This document shows, in pieces, positions 26,401 through 36,666 of a stretch of DNA of 64,000 bases (position 1 is the stretch's first letter; each line of letters begins with the position of its first letter). Both the position numbers and the translations under genes were made by a program. Origin of the DNA: Adiantum capillus-veneris (lineage: Eukaryota; Streptophyta; Polypodiopsida; Polypodiales; Pteridaceae); NCBI GenBank assembly GCA_014529385.2, contig CM043953.1, forward strand, positions 80,289,338 through 80,353,337, given 5' to 3'. The notes beneath the pieces were generated by a model. That model made no database searches, was not told the origin of the DNA, and worked only from the letters and a program-made list of their open reading frames with translations.

Positions 26401-26544
26401 AAACTAAGAGTAGATCCACACAAATTTGGATTTAGGCATTTGCACTCAAATGACTTATTGCTTAAGGTAGACAAACTAAGAGTAGATCCACACAAATTTG
26501 GATTTAGGCATTTGCACTCAAATGACTTATTGCTTAAGGTAGAC
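26401..26544. repeat. perfect 72-bp tandem duplication
   Basis: Unit AAACTAAGAGTAGATCC... occupies 26401-26472 and 26473-26544 with no visible mismatch. It lies about 60 bp beyond the L1 fragment. A smaller duplication, CACTATTTTAAGCTAA twice, lies at about 26602-26637. Confidence 0.95.
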
Positions 26545-27793
26545 AAACCAGAGTCTCTATGGTTAACATGTCAAATCATAATTTTACATAATATCATAAA
26601 ATGACACTATTTTAAGCTAACACTATTTTAAGCTAACACATTTATGAAGGAGAGAGAAATTCGAGAGGGCTCAATTGCCACTTGTGTCTGGTTGGAGCCC
26701 TATGGTAGCTTCTCAGAGGAGATGCGTCTCGTTGAAGACCTGCAGTGCATAGAGTGCGAAGTCCTACGTGCTGCATGCACTACAAAAAATGACACAAAGC
26801 AAAGTTTGTAGATCATACAATGGGATGAAGCCTCATTTAATGCAGACCTTTGTGCTATATGCCCGCTGTATGCCCCACATCCAGCGGGACACATCTCTCA
26901 TATTCACAAAGAAAAGAACTTACTAGTGACCCAATGTCATAGCCAAACACATTAATTAATCTAAAAAAGGGCCCATGTATAGCATGACATGAAATTGATA
27001 TTGGTTACCAATATCCTTTCAACCATCCAAAATAATAGTGCAACTATAAGTAGCCCACAACTTGCTATGCCCACCAAATTTATCTTACCATCTACACTTG
27101 GCAAGTAAGTCTAATGGTAAGATAAACCCCCTTCTTCAAGCTTGAAACCCGCACATCATGTAATTTAGTCAAGCATGCTTGTGGCCACTTCTTTAAAGTA
27201 GTTGCTCTTTGTCGCTCTTCCAAAGGTTGGCTAGCTCAATTATGATCCATAATGCTATCACAAAGTGTATTAGCATTTGCCTCAAGTGGCCCTTGATCAT
27301 CATCTTATCAAGCCAGCCTCAGCTTCTAGCGTCTATCCGAGTCTTATGATCAAACGATGGAGCTCCTTTGGCAGCCCCTGTTCAAGGAGTTATTGCACCA
27401 ATAACATTAGGGGATGGTTGCAATGCTCAAAACATTTGTAGGCCATAATGATTTGCTATAGATAGGTTTGTTCTTTCTTCATCAACAATAACTTGAAGTT
27501 TCTAAGTATCAACATGTGTTTGAAGGTGGCCCATGATGCTAAGAAACCTTTGACCATCTCCACCATGAGCCAACCTTAAGTCATGTGTAAGAGCAATGCA
27601 TGCATCTTTGCCTAGAATTCTAGTAAACATGTAATGATTTCTGATTCATGTCACACATCCAGGCAACATCATTTTGCAGTACTTAGAAGCCACTTGTCTA
27701 GAACATGTTTTATAATACCTCTCTATGAAAATTATGCTCTCCCAACAATTGAATTGGCTCATTGCCGTTGTTTACCATTTGAAATCAGAGATT

Positions 27794-27798
<5 letters not shown>
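26545..27798. other. no gene recognised; possible tRNA-like SINE head
   Basis: Near 27098-27150 the plus strand reads AAGTCTAATGG (A-box-like) and about 35 nt later GCTTGAAACCC (B-box-like), as in a tRNA-derived SINE head. The resemblance is weak, and no second copy was seen. Otherwise no assignable feature. Confidence 0.3.

Positions 27799-27860
<62 letters not shown>
27799..27860. repeat. (GA)n microsatellite at the LINE 3' end
   Basis: Thirty-one GA units, read as (TC)n on the minus strand. It forms the 3' flank or tail of the minus-strand LINE whose coding region ends near 28030. A second (GA)n at 52636-52667 lies at its other end. Confidence 0.95.
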
Positions 27861-27865
<5 letters not shown>

Positions 27866-28029
27866 AAACTTCTATAAAAGGCCGAAGTTGGACTATGAGA
27901 CAAATCAAAGTACATGAGGTGAGTGTCCTCCGTGTATCCATAAAGGATAAAAGGTACAAAAGTAAAAGTGACTATGCTATATGATGACTGGGGAGGAAAG
28001 TGATACAAGGGTGGAGATGGAGCTCCAAA

Positions 28030-28880
28030 ACTAGGGGAAAGATGTAATCCTATATGGTGGGGTAAAATGTACAATCATAAGATGAAATGCTATCCTATCT
28101 CTAGCTCCATCGAGTACCATAATCTGGGTGTAGTACAGGATGCATGGGTGGGTAGGGTGTGAGCAGTCCTTGTAAGATGGCTGTTGGATCTGCAAAATCC
28201 TAGAGGCATCTCTCCTCCATAGGTCTATAGTAGTGCTCTTGGATCTCCTAGATCTCACTCTGGTGTAGGCAGGGTGCCCTGTGTCCATGGGTACGTGGGC
28301 GTCTGCGAGCTCGGACCTCCTTAGCCTGCTATAGAGTCACTCTTCTCTGGATGGTCGAAGGTGGTGGAGCTGCTATGGTTCTATGAAAAAAGTCTGTGAG
28401 CCGTGTCTGGTGCTCATCTCTCCCAGCTGATGCTACCTGGAGGAGAGATTCCCGATGCTGTTGTATCTCGAGAAGAAAGCGGCCAAACTGTCCCTGGTCT
28501 CTGGACTAAAAAATTTGATGTAGAGTGGGCTGATCTGCAAACAAGGTTGGGTATCTGCCTTTGATCTCCTCATGTGCTCTACATATGCAAACATAGTGCT
28601 CCTCGCTCTCAATCTCTACTATGCAAAGTCTGCATACCCTCTCTGCTCTGGGACATGTGTAGCTTGCCCTATCTCAATCTCTAACTAGTGTGAAGACACT
28701 CGGAGCTGTCCAATGGCGACTCATGCTCTATGTGGCATGTAGATATCCATGTATCTCGGTCTTTGGATGAACCCATATGCTAGGATAGTCAGGAAGTGAT
28801 CTCTGTAGTACTGCCTCTTTGTGGGGAGAGGCTCTCTGGGTGTGATCCATGTCTCCCTAATGTAGAGCTGCCAGAGGTCC
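28030..28880 (-). pseudogene. LINE ORF2 C-terminal tail
   Basis: Short frames on the minus strand (28789-28977 and 28031-28288, including GHPAYTRVRSRRS) follow the RT half after several frameshifts. No zinc-binding motif could be confirmed. Probably the degraded end of ORF2 and its 3' untranslated region. Confidence 0.4.
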
Positions 28881-29863
28881 TATCTGAGAACACGATTCCT
28901 CTCAGTGTGTGAGAGGCGTATATGAGGAGAGTCAGAATCATACTGAAAAGGAGGCAGGTGTGTGATATCCAAACCATGGGATGTAGACCACTCTGTGACC
29001 TGTGAGTACCACGCTCTCATGTCATCCTTCTGATGCAGTTGTATTGACGCCTCAAAAGCTCTACGGGTGAGTCTGTCTGGTGAGATCTCTCGCATGCGCT
29101 GAATGAAACAGATCGTCTGAAAAAGGGCCTCTACTAGCATTGGTGGTGTGGCTAGCTTTGCTCTGATGATGTCATGTGGTACTAAGGGGTTGCTATGGAG
29201 CAAACGAGAGATAATAATGATATGTGGATGCTCTATCTGTGTCCATAGAGGTGATGAGAGTCCTGGTGCCCATACTGTCGTGGCATACATCATGGCAGGT
29301 GAGACTAGAGTGTCAAAGAGCCACCCTTGGTGTGGGGATCTGGGAAGTGGGCTTGATGGCATCTTCACTCTAGGGTGGCCAGCACTGCATATCCCCATGT
29401 AATCCGGTCTCGGCCTACCTGAGCCATGGAAAATCTTCCAGTGGTGCCAGTAAAGGTCACCCCCATATGAGTCAACCACCTCGACTTGTCTGCCTGCTGT
29501 GTTGCTGTAAGTACTGCTCTACTACGAATTGTCCTAGAGGTATGGAAGATCATGACCTTGGTCTTGCCAAGGTTCACTGTGAGCCCTCTGTGTGTGCAAA
29601 AATCATCTAAGGATCGTAGGTGGCTTTGTAATCCCTCTCGTGTCTCAGAAACAAGGATGATATCATCAACATAGAGCATAATGTGGAGTGGTATACCTGC
29701 CAACAATTCTGAGCCCGCGCCGCCTGCTTGTAGGATGTAATCTGAAATCTCATCGATGTAGAGACCAAATAGAGTCAGGGAGAGAGGGCATTCTTGATTC
29801 ACACCAATGGTGCTAGCAATGGGATCCAATAGTCCACCAGGGCATCGCACTCTACCTGTGACC
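28880..29863 (-). pseudogene. LINE reverse transcriptase, C-terminal half
   Basis: From the insertion point the frame reads TGRVRCPGGLLDP, then GVNQECPLSLTLFGLYIDEI (the QGCPLSP-like motif with Glu for Gly), HIMLYVDDIILVSET with the catalytic YVDD, and LTVNLGKTKVMIF. The frame shifts near 29400 into 28880-29479, which carries SPAMMYATTVWAPG and the thumb region. Family fit is to non-LTR RT. The N-terminal half of the same gene lies 19 kb away at 49295-50076. Confidence 0.85.
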
Positions 29864-29868
29864 TATGC
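29864..29868. other. left target-site copy of element A
   Basis: TATGC directly before the left LTR. The right copy is TGTGC at 49290-49294. Four of five bases agree; the difference is one transition. This is the length expected for Ty3/gypsy integrase. Confidence 0.65.
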
Positions 29869-30364
29869 TGGAATTGGAGCTGATCTCTTTAGATAGCTGA
29901 TTCCAGTGTTAGAATTTACAACTACTGGAAGTTGTCACTTCAGTCAGTGAAATTGGAATGGAATATGGAAGCTGAACTGGAATTAGTTAACTGAACTGAA
30001 ATACTCTACTAGGACTAGAAACAGAGTGAATGACTGGAAGTGTTTTAGGTTCAGATTCAGAGTTTATGAAGAACAAGTACAAGGTATAATAGACTGAAGC
30101 CCAATTGACTATTGTAGTAATGATTACAGAGTTGAATTACAAGCGAAGAGATTGTAACTCAAGGACAGCTTCAGAGACTAAAACCAAGAGACTAGGAGTA
30201 AGAAGTCAAAAATACAAGCAGCCCAAAGTACAATCAGCCCAATTACAATGTAATGGGTCCTATTTATAGCCTCTTGAGGTTACTGTGGTAACCGCCGTGG
30301 TAATTACTGACTGATTCACTGTTCAGCTTCCAGGAGCCTGTTGAGATTGTCTTCGCCGTCTACA
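29869..30364 (-). repeat. 3' LTR of element A
   Basis: Direct repeat of 48782-49289 (shared start TGGAATTGGA and end TACA). On the minus strand it starts TGTAGACGGCGAAGAC directly after the polypurine tract. A TATA box (complement of TATTTATA at 30261-30268) lies in the expected place. Confidence 0.9.
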
Positions 30365-30381
30365 TCCTTCCCTCCTTTCTT
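30365..30381 (-). promoter_or_regulatory. polypurine tract of element A
   Basis: The complement reads AAGAAAGGAGGGAAGGA, seventeen purines ending exactly at the LTR start. This is the plus-strand primer site. Confidence 0.9.
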
Positions 30382-30921
30382 GAATTTTGGTAAGACTCCA
30401 AAATTTACCGTCTAATTCTTCTGAGGTGTTGAGGAACCTCTTTGCCTGCTTGCTGGGTTGGTTGATGTTCCTCATGAGTTGGCCTATGTTCCTCATGATA
30501 GTACTCTTTTGAAGTTGCTAAATCTCCTGGTATTGCTAACTTTATACCGTACTTCATGCTCGTTGAGTGCTTGACACCCTTATAATTGTAATTCCAAGGG
30601 TGTCCAGCCAAAGAAATTCCAGCACCTTACTGGGAAAATCCACCGTCTTATTCTGAAATTAGATATAAAAATCCACCGTCTGATTTGAGAACGGCTGAAA
30701 AAATCCACCATCAGATTCTGAGATGGAACTACCCAATATCCTTCCACTAAATCCGCTTCCTCTTGCCCTTTGGTCGTGTTGGTGTTTCAGAAGTCCCAAT
30801 GCTAGCATTGTCCTTCTAGATAAGTCTGTAAATTGCCTCTTGCTCAAGCTGATCCCGCATTTCTGTGGTCATTTCCACTTCATAAGGCGTGAGAGGATGA
30901 TAGGTTTTGATGTCGAGATCA
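30382..30921 (-). pseudogene. end of element A post-integrase ORF and 3' leader to LTR
   Basis: The first about 40 codons next to element B are the tail of the post-integrase ORF (39762-42219): the frame passes from one side of B to the other without loss if one target-site copy is counted. The rest contains four diverged copies of a motif read on the minus strand as AGACGGTGGATTTT (about 30650-30722, 30630-30645 and, as GACGGTAAATTTTGG, 30395-30410). Confidence 0.6.
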
Positions 30922-30926
30922 TAGAG
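30922..30926. other. left target-site copy of element B
   Basis: TAGAG directly before the left LTR, identical to the right copy at 39757-39761. Confidence 0.85.
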
Positions 30927-31500
30927 TGTGCGCGTATGTCGCACGTGTCAATGCAAGGAACTTGCCGATACACTGTGTGCGAGCCACAAATGGCTCCAAG
31001 CACACAACAAGCCTAAACTAGTAAGCTCAAAGATGGCATTGGTGTGTCACTCATCGCTCTACGCTTCCTGTCGTGGAGGATTCCTCGTCGCGAAGAAGAG
31101 GGAGACACTGCTATCCCGCGCTCAACCGCCTCGCTGCTGTCGTGCCGCCGTAATGCTTGATCGCACACTCTCTCTCTCTCTCTCATGCATACACACAAAC
31201 ACAAGGAGATGAAGAAGAAGAAGATGGAGATGGAGCAAGAGCACTCTTCAATTGCACAAATGAGAGAATGAGTGAATTTTAGGTTTAGTTGACTTTTATA
31301 TGAGCTCGCTCCATTCACACTTGGGTGCCCATGCTTAACCAACTAATCCCTTTAATGTTCCAGTTAGAGTGCACCTCTCATCGGCGATCACTCTTACCCT
31401 TTTCCTATTGGACCGACAAGCCCGGTACCTGACTCTACCAAGTAAATAATACAACGTCCGTCGTAGGTGATAGGGTGTCCGTGAGCCGTGAGGGTTAACA
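30927..31500 (-). repeat. 3' LTR of element B
   Basis: 574 bp; minus-strand start TGTTAACCCTCACGG, end GCGCACA. TATA box near 31293-31302 (CATATAAAAG on the minus strand). A short (CT)n at about 31168-31184 lies where element C has its expanded GA tract. Confidence 0.92.
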
Positions 31501-31512
31501 TGCCCCCCTTCC
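31501..31512 (-). promoter_or_regulatory. polypurine tract of element B
   Basis: The complement is GGAAGGGGGGCA, the same as in element C, touching the LTR. Confidence 0.88.
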
Positions 31513-33149
31513 TGATGTAGATTCCATCCTCGGAAGCTATTGAGTTGAAGCTCATTCGTTGAGGTGGAAGAGCATTTGAGATGAATGTCCTTAGCCTTCT
31601 TTAGTCACTGCAAAATGAAACAACATTGGCACATTAATTGCATTCTCATATACAATTAAAAAGCATATGCAGTCTTAGGCAGACAAATTGATTGGTAGCA
31701 TAATTCTAAACCATTTGTCAGCAATAAACATTAAATTGCAATATAATCAAACGCATAAACAGCTGTAAAGGTAAAAAATTAAGCAAGTCTGGGGTCGCTA
31801 CTTTAACGGTCGAAAGGCACTGAAGATCAACTATTAATACCATGGGTAAGCTTCTCAATTTTCTCTGGTCAATGAAGTTGTTTAATCGCAAGAGCCAAGT
31901 ATTTCATGTTCGAGGCCTGACTAGAGGCTATACGTAGAAGACCTTGTAGTTAAGCTACGATAAAAGGAATTTCTCATGAAATCATTGCCTGACTGATTAC
32001 TTTTTCTTTGACCCCCCAAAGTCTTCACAGTGATTCAATTTTGATGTGTGTGCTTATTTTGTATGCCTTGGGTTTTTTGCTTTTCAAGGAAAAGCGCCCA
32101 CATTGGGAACCTCTAGGGCTCTAGTACCATAGGCGATACATGTGAGTGAAGTACCAAATCAAGGTGAGATTTCTCTTCCAGCTTAAGATTTTACATTATG
32201 GCACTTTGATTTTTTGTTTGTTCGTTTTCAGCATTTGAATTTTGTAACTTTGGGGGGTCATATAACATTGTTACCCTCCCCAGGCTCATCACACTAGTAA
32301 ACTCCCTTTATAATACTTAAGCTAAAGGTCAATAGGGACTAAGCCCACTAGAAAGCCCTAGTAGACTTCACACAGTGCTGCCTAAATCGGATTAAGAACC
32401 TAAGTAACCATAGATTATTAGGAAGGCATTCCCCATGGTATTAAGAGAAAATCTCCAACACCTAGCTTGGTCAAACTAGCTTAGTTAGACTACTTGATTT
32501 TTAAACCTAGACAAGTGCTTATGACAAAAAAAATGCATTGAATTTAATGTTTGATACTAAGCAAACACGTTGAATATTATGCTACCAATCACAATTAAAC
32601 CAGAAAAACATGGATGAAAAAAGATAAGCGGCAATGTTAATGGACAAGAAACACCTGTTCGTGTTGATGGTCGCTCTTGATTTGAAGTGTGAGGGTCGAG
32701 ATAAATATTCCATGAAGTTCCATATCCTAACAACAGCAACACGTTCCTGTACACACTAGGAAACACAAAGAATACCTCTAGGAGGCACATCAGTGGGAAA
32801 AAGAAACTTTGCTAATCACTCAACTCTAAAACAAAAACACTCCTATCCTACTAATCTTACCTACCCTCCATCACTCGCGTGATGAGGATCAAAGGTGTTT
32901 GATGACATAGGTTTCTGTTTCAGTGTACCGGATGTGAATGTGTAGGTTTGGGTCAATGTTTTGACTTTTATTGTGCATACTTGTTTGTTGGTAATTGCTC
33001 TTGCTCTTTATTATTTTTGTTTTTTGTGAGTATAAGGCTTTATATATACATTCCCTAAGATTGGGAGATTGAGAGGTCAAGGAGGAAGGTTGAGAGGAGA
33101 GTAAGTGAATGATGACTGTTAGCAAATACTCCCCCCTTCCTTGGGTAGA
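31513..33149 (-). other. 3' non-coding region of element B
   Basis: About 1.6 kb between the last ORF and the LTR, related to 13020-15095 of element C but lacking the accessory ORF found there at 13309-13737. Small open frames at 32557-32790 and 32889-33125 have no motif. Confidence 0.7.
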
Positions 33150-33806
33150 TCATACCTTTTGAAATGATGTCGTCACCCTTTGAAACCGGTTGTTCCAAGT
33201 TGTTATAGGTGAAGGATTTAACCAATAGTTTTCGACCACCCTATGCGTTTCATCTAGTTGCAAGGGTGGTAAGGTACTCTCCCATGATTTTATTTTCAAC
33301 ATTGTTATAGGTGGTGAACTTACAACGGGAGGTGAAAACTCTTTCTTGCTTGTATGGATATGTACAATGGTAGGTGGAGGTTGTGTTGAAGCTTTTACCT
33401 CTATGGATGTATTACATGAGGAGCTAGAAGCTTCATGGGACTCCCCCCTTCCTGAGCTAGGTGGAACAAATTGTTCTTTCTTCGGTACCCAAACTAGCTC
33501 TGGAGCGGGTGTGTAGCATTTTGTGATTTTTTTCTTTCCGCGATCGTCAATTTGTTTTGAAGCTACAGGATTGGGCGAACATGGGTCAGCTGACAGGTAA
33601 GAACACAATCTACGTTTTGGCACCCAGATTTGATCATTTCCTTGATAGTAGCCTTGGGCTTCCAATAGTCGTTTAGGAATCCACCGCCACGTTTCCTTAC
33701 ATTTTTTAGAGCAAGTGGTACGTTTCTTACAAGGCTTTTGTTTTTTAGCATCAGCCATGGTCGCTAAAGAAGATTTAGGGACCCACTTGTATGTTTCTTC
33801 GTTATA
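33150..33806 (-). CDS. W(V/I)PK-repeat protein of element B (open)
   Basis: From ATG at 33758 the frame gives 202 residues without a stop; it is open upstream to a TAA at 33807-33809, so one more YKWVPK repeat is in frame. Visible repeats: YKWVPK, WRWIPKRLL, QIWVPKRRL and ELVWVPKKEQF. The middle is Cys/Lys-rich at the start (KPCKKRTTCSKKCKE), and the C-terminal half has IHTSKKEFSPP and LPPLQLDETHR. Element C holds a stop-ridden homologue (12130-13018). It is the only ORF of its region still intact in this pol-less element. Function is unknown; basic Trp-Pro-Lys repeats suggest nucleic-acid binding, but that is a guess. Confidence 0.6.
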   Translation of the reverse strand, partial: YNEETYKWVPKSSLATMADAKKQKPCKKRTTCSKKCKETWRWIPKRLLEAQGYYQGNDQIWVPKRRLCSYLSADPCSPNPVASKQIDDRGKKKITKCYTPAPELVWVPKKEQFVPPSSGRGESHEASSSSCNTSIEVKASTQPPPTIVHIHTSKKEFSPPVVSSPPITMLKIKSWESTLPPLQLDETHRVVENYWLNPSPITTWNNRFQRVTTSFQKV

Positions 33807-33814
33807 TTAGGATG

Positions 33815-33830
33815 AGTCTTGTCAGAAGCT
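33815..33830 (-). other. internal deletion junction in element B
   Basis: On the minus strand, sequence matching element C up to about 7935 (GCATATAGCTTCTG) joins sequence matching C from about 12350 (ACAAGACYCATCCTAATATAAC). Everything between, about 4.4 kb with RT, RNase H, integrase and the second protease-like domain, is absent. No long microhomology is seen at the joint. Confidence 0.75.
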
Positions 33831-34019
33831 ATATGCATTGCTTGTAGCATATTTAAGGGTACGTGCATTTCATCCCCCTCAGGTGTTACCCAGGTCGTCC
33901 CCCTGTTTCCCCAAGCGTCTATGGTTGCTGCTAGGTGAACCCAATCCACATTGTCCGACTCAGTCATCCCATGTAGTACGTCCATATAAGGAGAATCTTC
34001 CCCAACATCAGTGTCCAAT

Positions 34020-34657
34020 TTACACGTGTAACAATACTGCAATGGAACCGAGTGTAACTGTGGTGTCAGATCTATGATCAATTATAAATTTGTTTCCTAG
34101 GGGATGTGCTCGACCAGTCACAAGATCCACTTGAATGACAGAATCTTGGAACTGCAAGTAGACATGGTTTTTAGACCAGTCATGTACCATTTTTGCTTCC
34201 CTCATGAAAGGACGTCCTAAGATCATCTCCGATGCCATAGTGTGTTTGGAGAAATCCATAACAATAAAGGTAATCCTTATTTTATGTCCAAAGACCTTGA
34301 TCTTGAGATCCTTATTTTATGTCCAAAGACCTTGATCTTGAGATCTTATAGCATCCCAATAGGTTTAACAATAGACCTATTGGCCATCTTCACTACTATG
34401 GTTGTGGTCGTAAGGTGAGGTCTTCCCATAGTTTCCCATCAATTTTTAGTCACAATGCTAACCCTAGCGCCACCATCAAGGATTCCCTTCACAACAGTTA
34501 ATCCCTTAGTAGTGATTGGTATGGTCGCAATGGATTCATCACCCTCAAAGTATTGTCTCAACTTATTAACAGATATTTCTATAACAAGGTTCTCATCTAG
34601 TTTGGATTGTGGATCTAGGTGTTCCTCCTCTATTGGCATCTCCCCCGCTCCATCCAT
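34020..34657 (-). pseudogene. retropepsin-type protease of element B (frameshifted)
   Basis: Aspartic protease that would cut the gag polyprotein. The catalytic motif reads VKGILDGGARVSIVTK (about 34440-34500), with the D-G-G-A form seen in many plant Ty3/gypsy elements. The second half has MILGRPFMREAKMVHD (about 34170-34230), the flap and C-terminal strand. Between them a 35-bp direct duplication (34275-34344) changes the reading frame, and a TAG follows, so the two halves cannot be joined in one chain. Confidence 0.75.
34275..34344. repeat. perfect 35-bp tandem duplication in the protease gene
   Basis: CCTTATTTTATGTCC... at 34275-34309 is repeated at 34310-34344 with no mismatch seen. As 35 is not a multiple of three it breaks the protease frame. 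Confidence 0.93.
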
Positions 34658-34671
34658 CTGTGAAAATTGTG

Positions 34672-35604
34672 TTAGCCCAACCTTAGTTGTCCATTGAGGA
34701 AGGCTCGAAGAGCTGAGACTAGCTCAGGCTCTTTATATAGTTTGGAAATGATGGTGGTTCTAACTTTTGAAGATATGAATTCCATCAATTTGGCAATGTT
34801 TGACGGCACCTTTTGGACTTCAGTCCCTTGATGTGGAGAAGATGGGATCTCCATTTCTTCGATAGGATCAGGTAGTCCTTCTGTAAACATTCTTTCCATC
34901 AAGAAGTGAGTACGTCCACTTTCCCATGACTTTAAGTCACTTTCTTCTTGGATGACACTACGTATGGCCAAGGGTCTATGGACTTGGTGAGGTTGTTGTT
35001 GCGTAGGGAACAAGGTGCCTGTAATCTAGATCTACCTAGGTGCTGGTTCTAGATCCCTTTGGGTATCTTCTACCAAACTCCTTAATTGCTTGACTTGCTC
35101 AATGTCCTATGTAGGGTGTGAATAAGTTCCTATCTTCTTCTTGGATGCTGGCCATTGTGGCTCATGAAGGTCTTCCTTGTTGGTTTCTATCTTAGTGGAC
35201 ATTTTGGTCTTCATGGTTTCACCCGGATCAGAATCCTCTTCAACGTCCTTTATATATACGTGGTCGTCACCAGTCCCTATGTTGGTCTTTGAACTGGGGT
35301 CTGACTTTGCTTCTTTTTGCGATCTCTTACTTTGTGTTTCCTTCTTTTTCTGAGATTGGGCAATTGATGCAATGTCTCTTTTGTCAAGAATATAATTTTG
35401 TTTTTGGAGCATCGATCGTGTGAGTACGTTTATTGGTACCACAGGTGCACTTTGTGATGGCTCCTCAGTAACTTCAATCAAGTTTAATGGCGTGATCTTC
35501 GGTGCATTTGGATTATTTGGAAATTGGGCAATCAAATGATCTATGCCACATCGATTACACATGAGTATCGGCATTGTTGACGTGCTCGCTTGATTGGTTT
35601 GCAT
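34672..35604 (-). pseudogene. element B gag-protease linker with degraded zinc knuckles
   Basis: Frames 35107-35604 and 34672-35013 follow gag. At the start CYECGDPHCVAECP (about 35630-35670) and MCNRCGIDHLIAQF (about 35560) are two further knuckle-like motifs, the second having lost its last Cys. A highly charged linker (QKKKETQSKRSQKEAK) and an acidic stretch follow. Frames change near 35060. Confidence 0.55.
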
Positions 35605-35673
35605 TAGTGTGGCATTCTTTTGTAGCCTAATAGGACACTCGGCTACACAATGTGGATCTCCACACTCATAGCA

Positions 35674-36660
35674 TTAAAGAGGTGGCCTCTTAGCAGTGTA
35701 ATTGATATTTTGGCCTCTTGCCGCAAGAGCAGTTATTTGATAGACAGGTTTGACTTGTCCCCAATAGTCCTCCATGTAGTATTGTGGACTTTCTTCAAGC
35801 ACATCCATCCCATAGGCAATATTAGGATCTATATCTTCCTCACAGCCTTCCAAACAAGCAATAGATGACTCACAACACACTTGATTCACAGAAGTGATTC
35901 TCGGATGTGGTGGTTGCGGTCCTAGCACTGGAGGTGGTAAGGGTGTTGTTTGAACAACATTTTGGGCCCTAGGGACCATGTGTTGTGACGTTTGTTCAAG
36001 AGGTGGAGCCGGCATCAATGCAGGCACTCGAGGTGTGTCTGTCCATGCTAAGGTTGGTCTAGTGGCCATTGCGTGCTTAAATACTATGCAATCCTTAGAT
36101 TGATGACCATACCTCCCACAGGCATTGCAATTCCCATTGAATGTTACTCTAAAAGTAGGGCATTCAATGGTACTATGCGATCCATAGCATACTAAGCACC
36201 ATTGTTTCTCCCTTATTGGATACATATGATTGTTTTGTGGAGCACGATTGTGTCTAAGACTCTCTTGAATAGCCTTCGTGAGATCTGCTAAAGTCATCTC
36301 AGATATCTTTGGCTCCTTAGCAATAGGCTTTAGGGTCATTGACTGATGCCCTAATGCTTGTGAGCTAATAGATTTAGGCTCAACAGACACTCTTTCTCCT
36401 TGAATCATTAAATTATCCTCCAATTGGATCGCATTAGTGGTGACTGCTTCCCAAGTGGTGATACCTCTAATGACTAGGCCATTGTAGATATCCTCATGTC
36501 GTAATCCCCTAATGAATCTATCTAAAAATTGATTATTATTGAAGCACTCATTTGGATCACAACAAGAATTCAAATGCTTCAAGCGACTAATAAAGTCTCT
36601 CACCGATTCTCCTTCCTCTCGTTGGGCTTTCTGGAGCTGAGAGGCTACACCCCAAAGCAC
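35674..36660 (-). CDS. element B gag, nucleocapsid part
   Basis: 328 codons open. The N-terminal part (QREEGESVRDFISRLKHL, NQFLDRFIRGLRHEDI) is the C-terminal half of the retrotransposon gag capsid domain. Two zinc knuckles follow: CLVCYGSHSTIEC (C-x2-C-x3-H-x4-C) and CNACGRYGHQSKDC (perfect C-x2-C-x4-H-x4-C). A Pro-rich stretch and an acidic end lie after them. The preceding frame (36667-37245) continues into this one across a stop near 36665, so gag is split by one stop. The frame ends at a TAA where Gln would fit. Confidence 0.7.
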   Translation of the reverse strand: MLWGVASQLQKAQREEGESVRDFISRLKHLNSCCDPNECFNNNQFLDRFIRGLRHEDIYNGLVIRGITTWEAVTTNAIQLEDNLMIQGERVSVEPKSISSQALGHQSMTLKPIAKEPKISEMTLADLTKAIQESLRHNRAPQNNHMYPIREKQWCLVCYGSHSTIECPTFRVTFNGNCNACGRYGHQSKDCIVFKHAMATRPTLAWTDTPRVPALMPAPPLEQTSQHMVPRAQNVVQTTPLPPPVLGPQPPHPRITSVNQVCCESSIACLEGCEEDIDPNIAYGMDVLEESPQYYMEDYWGQVKPVYQITALAARGQNINYTAKRPPL

Positions 36661-36666
36661 TCCTTC

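Larger units (their letters stand above)
27861..29863 (-). mobile_element. second-type LINE, 3' half (interrupted)
   Basis: Continuation of the LINE whose 5' half lies at 49295-52635. The two halves are separated by LTR element A and its 5-bp target site. The coding content is the second half of RT plus the C-terminal region. The element ends at the (GA)n of 27799-27860 without a poly(A). Confidence 0.8.

Noticed and set aside
26401-26544. CRISPR-like or satellite array
   Set aside because: Only two adjacent copies, no spacers; a simple tandem duplication in a plant-type genome.
30915-30935. LTR start of element B at TGCGCG instead of TGTGCG
   Set aside because: Starting at TGTGCG gives the perfect TAGAG target duplication; the alternative gives none.
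34439-34657. D-G-G-A protease motif as an inactivating mutation
   Set aside because: Element A has the same form (VILDGGAG), so it is more likely the normal state in these lineages.
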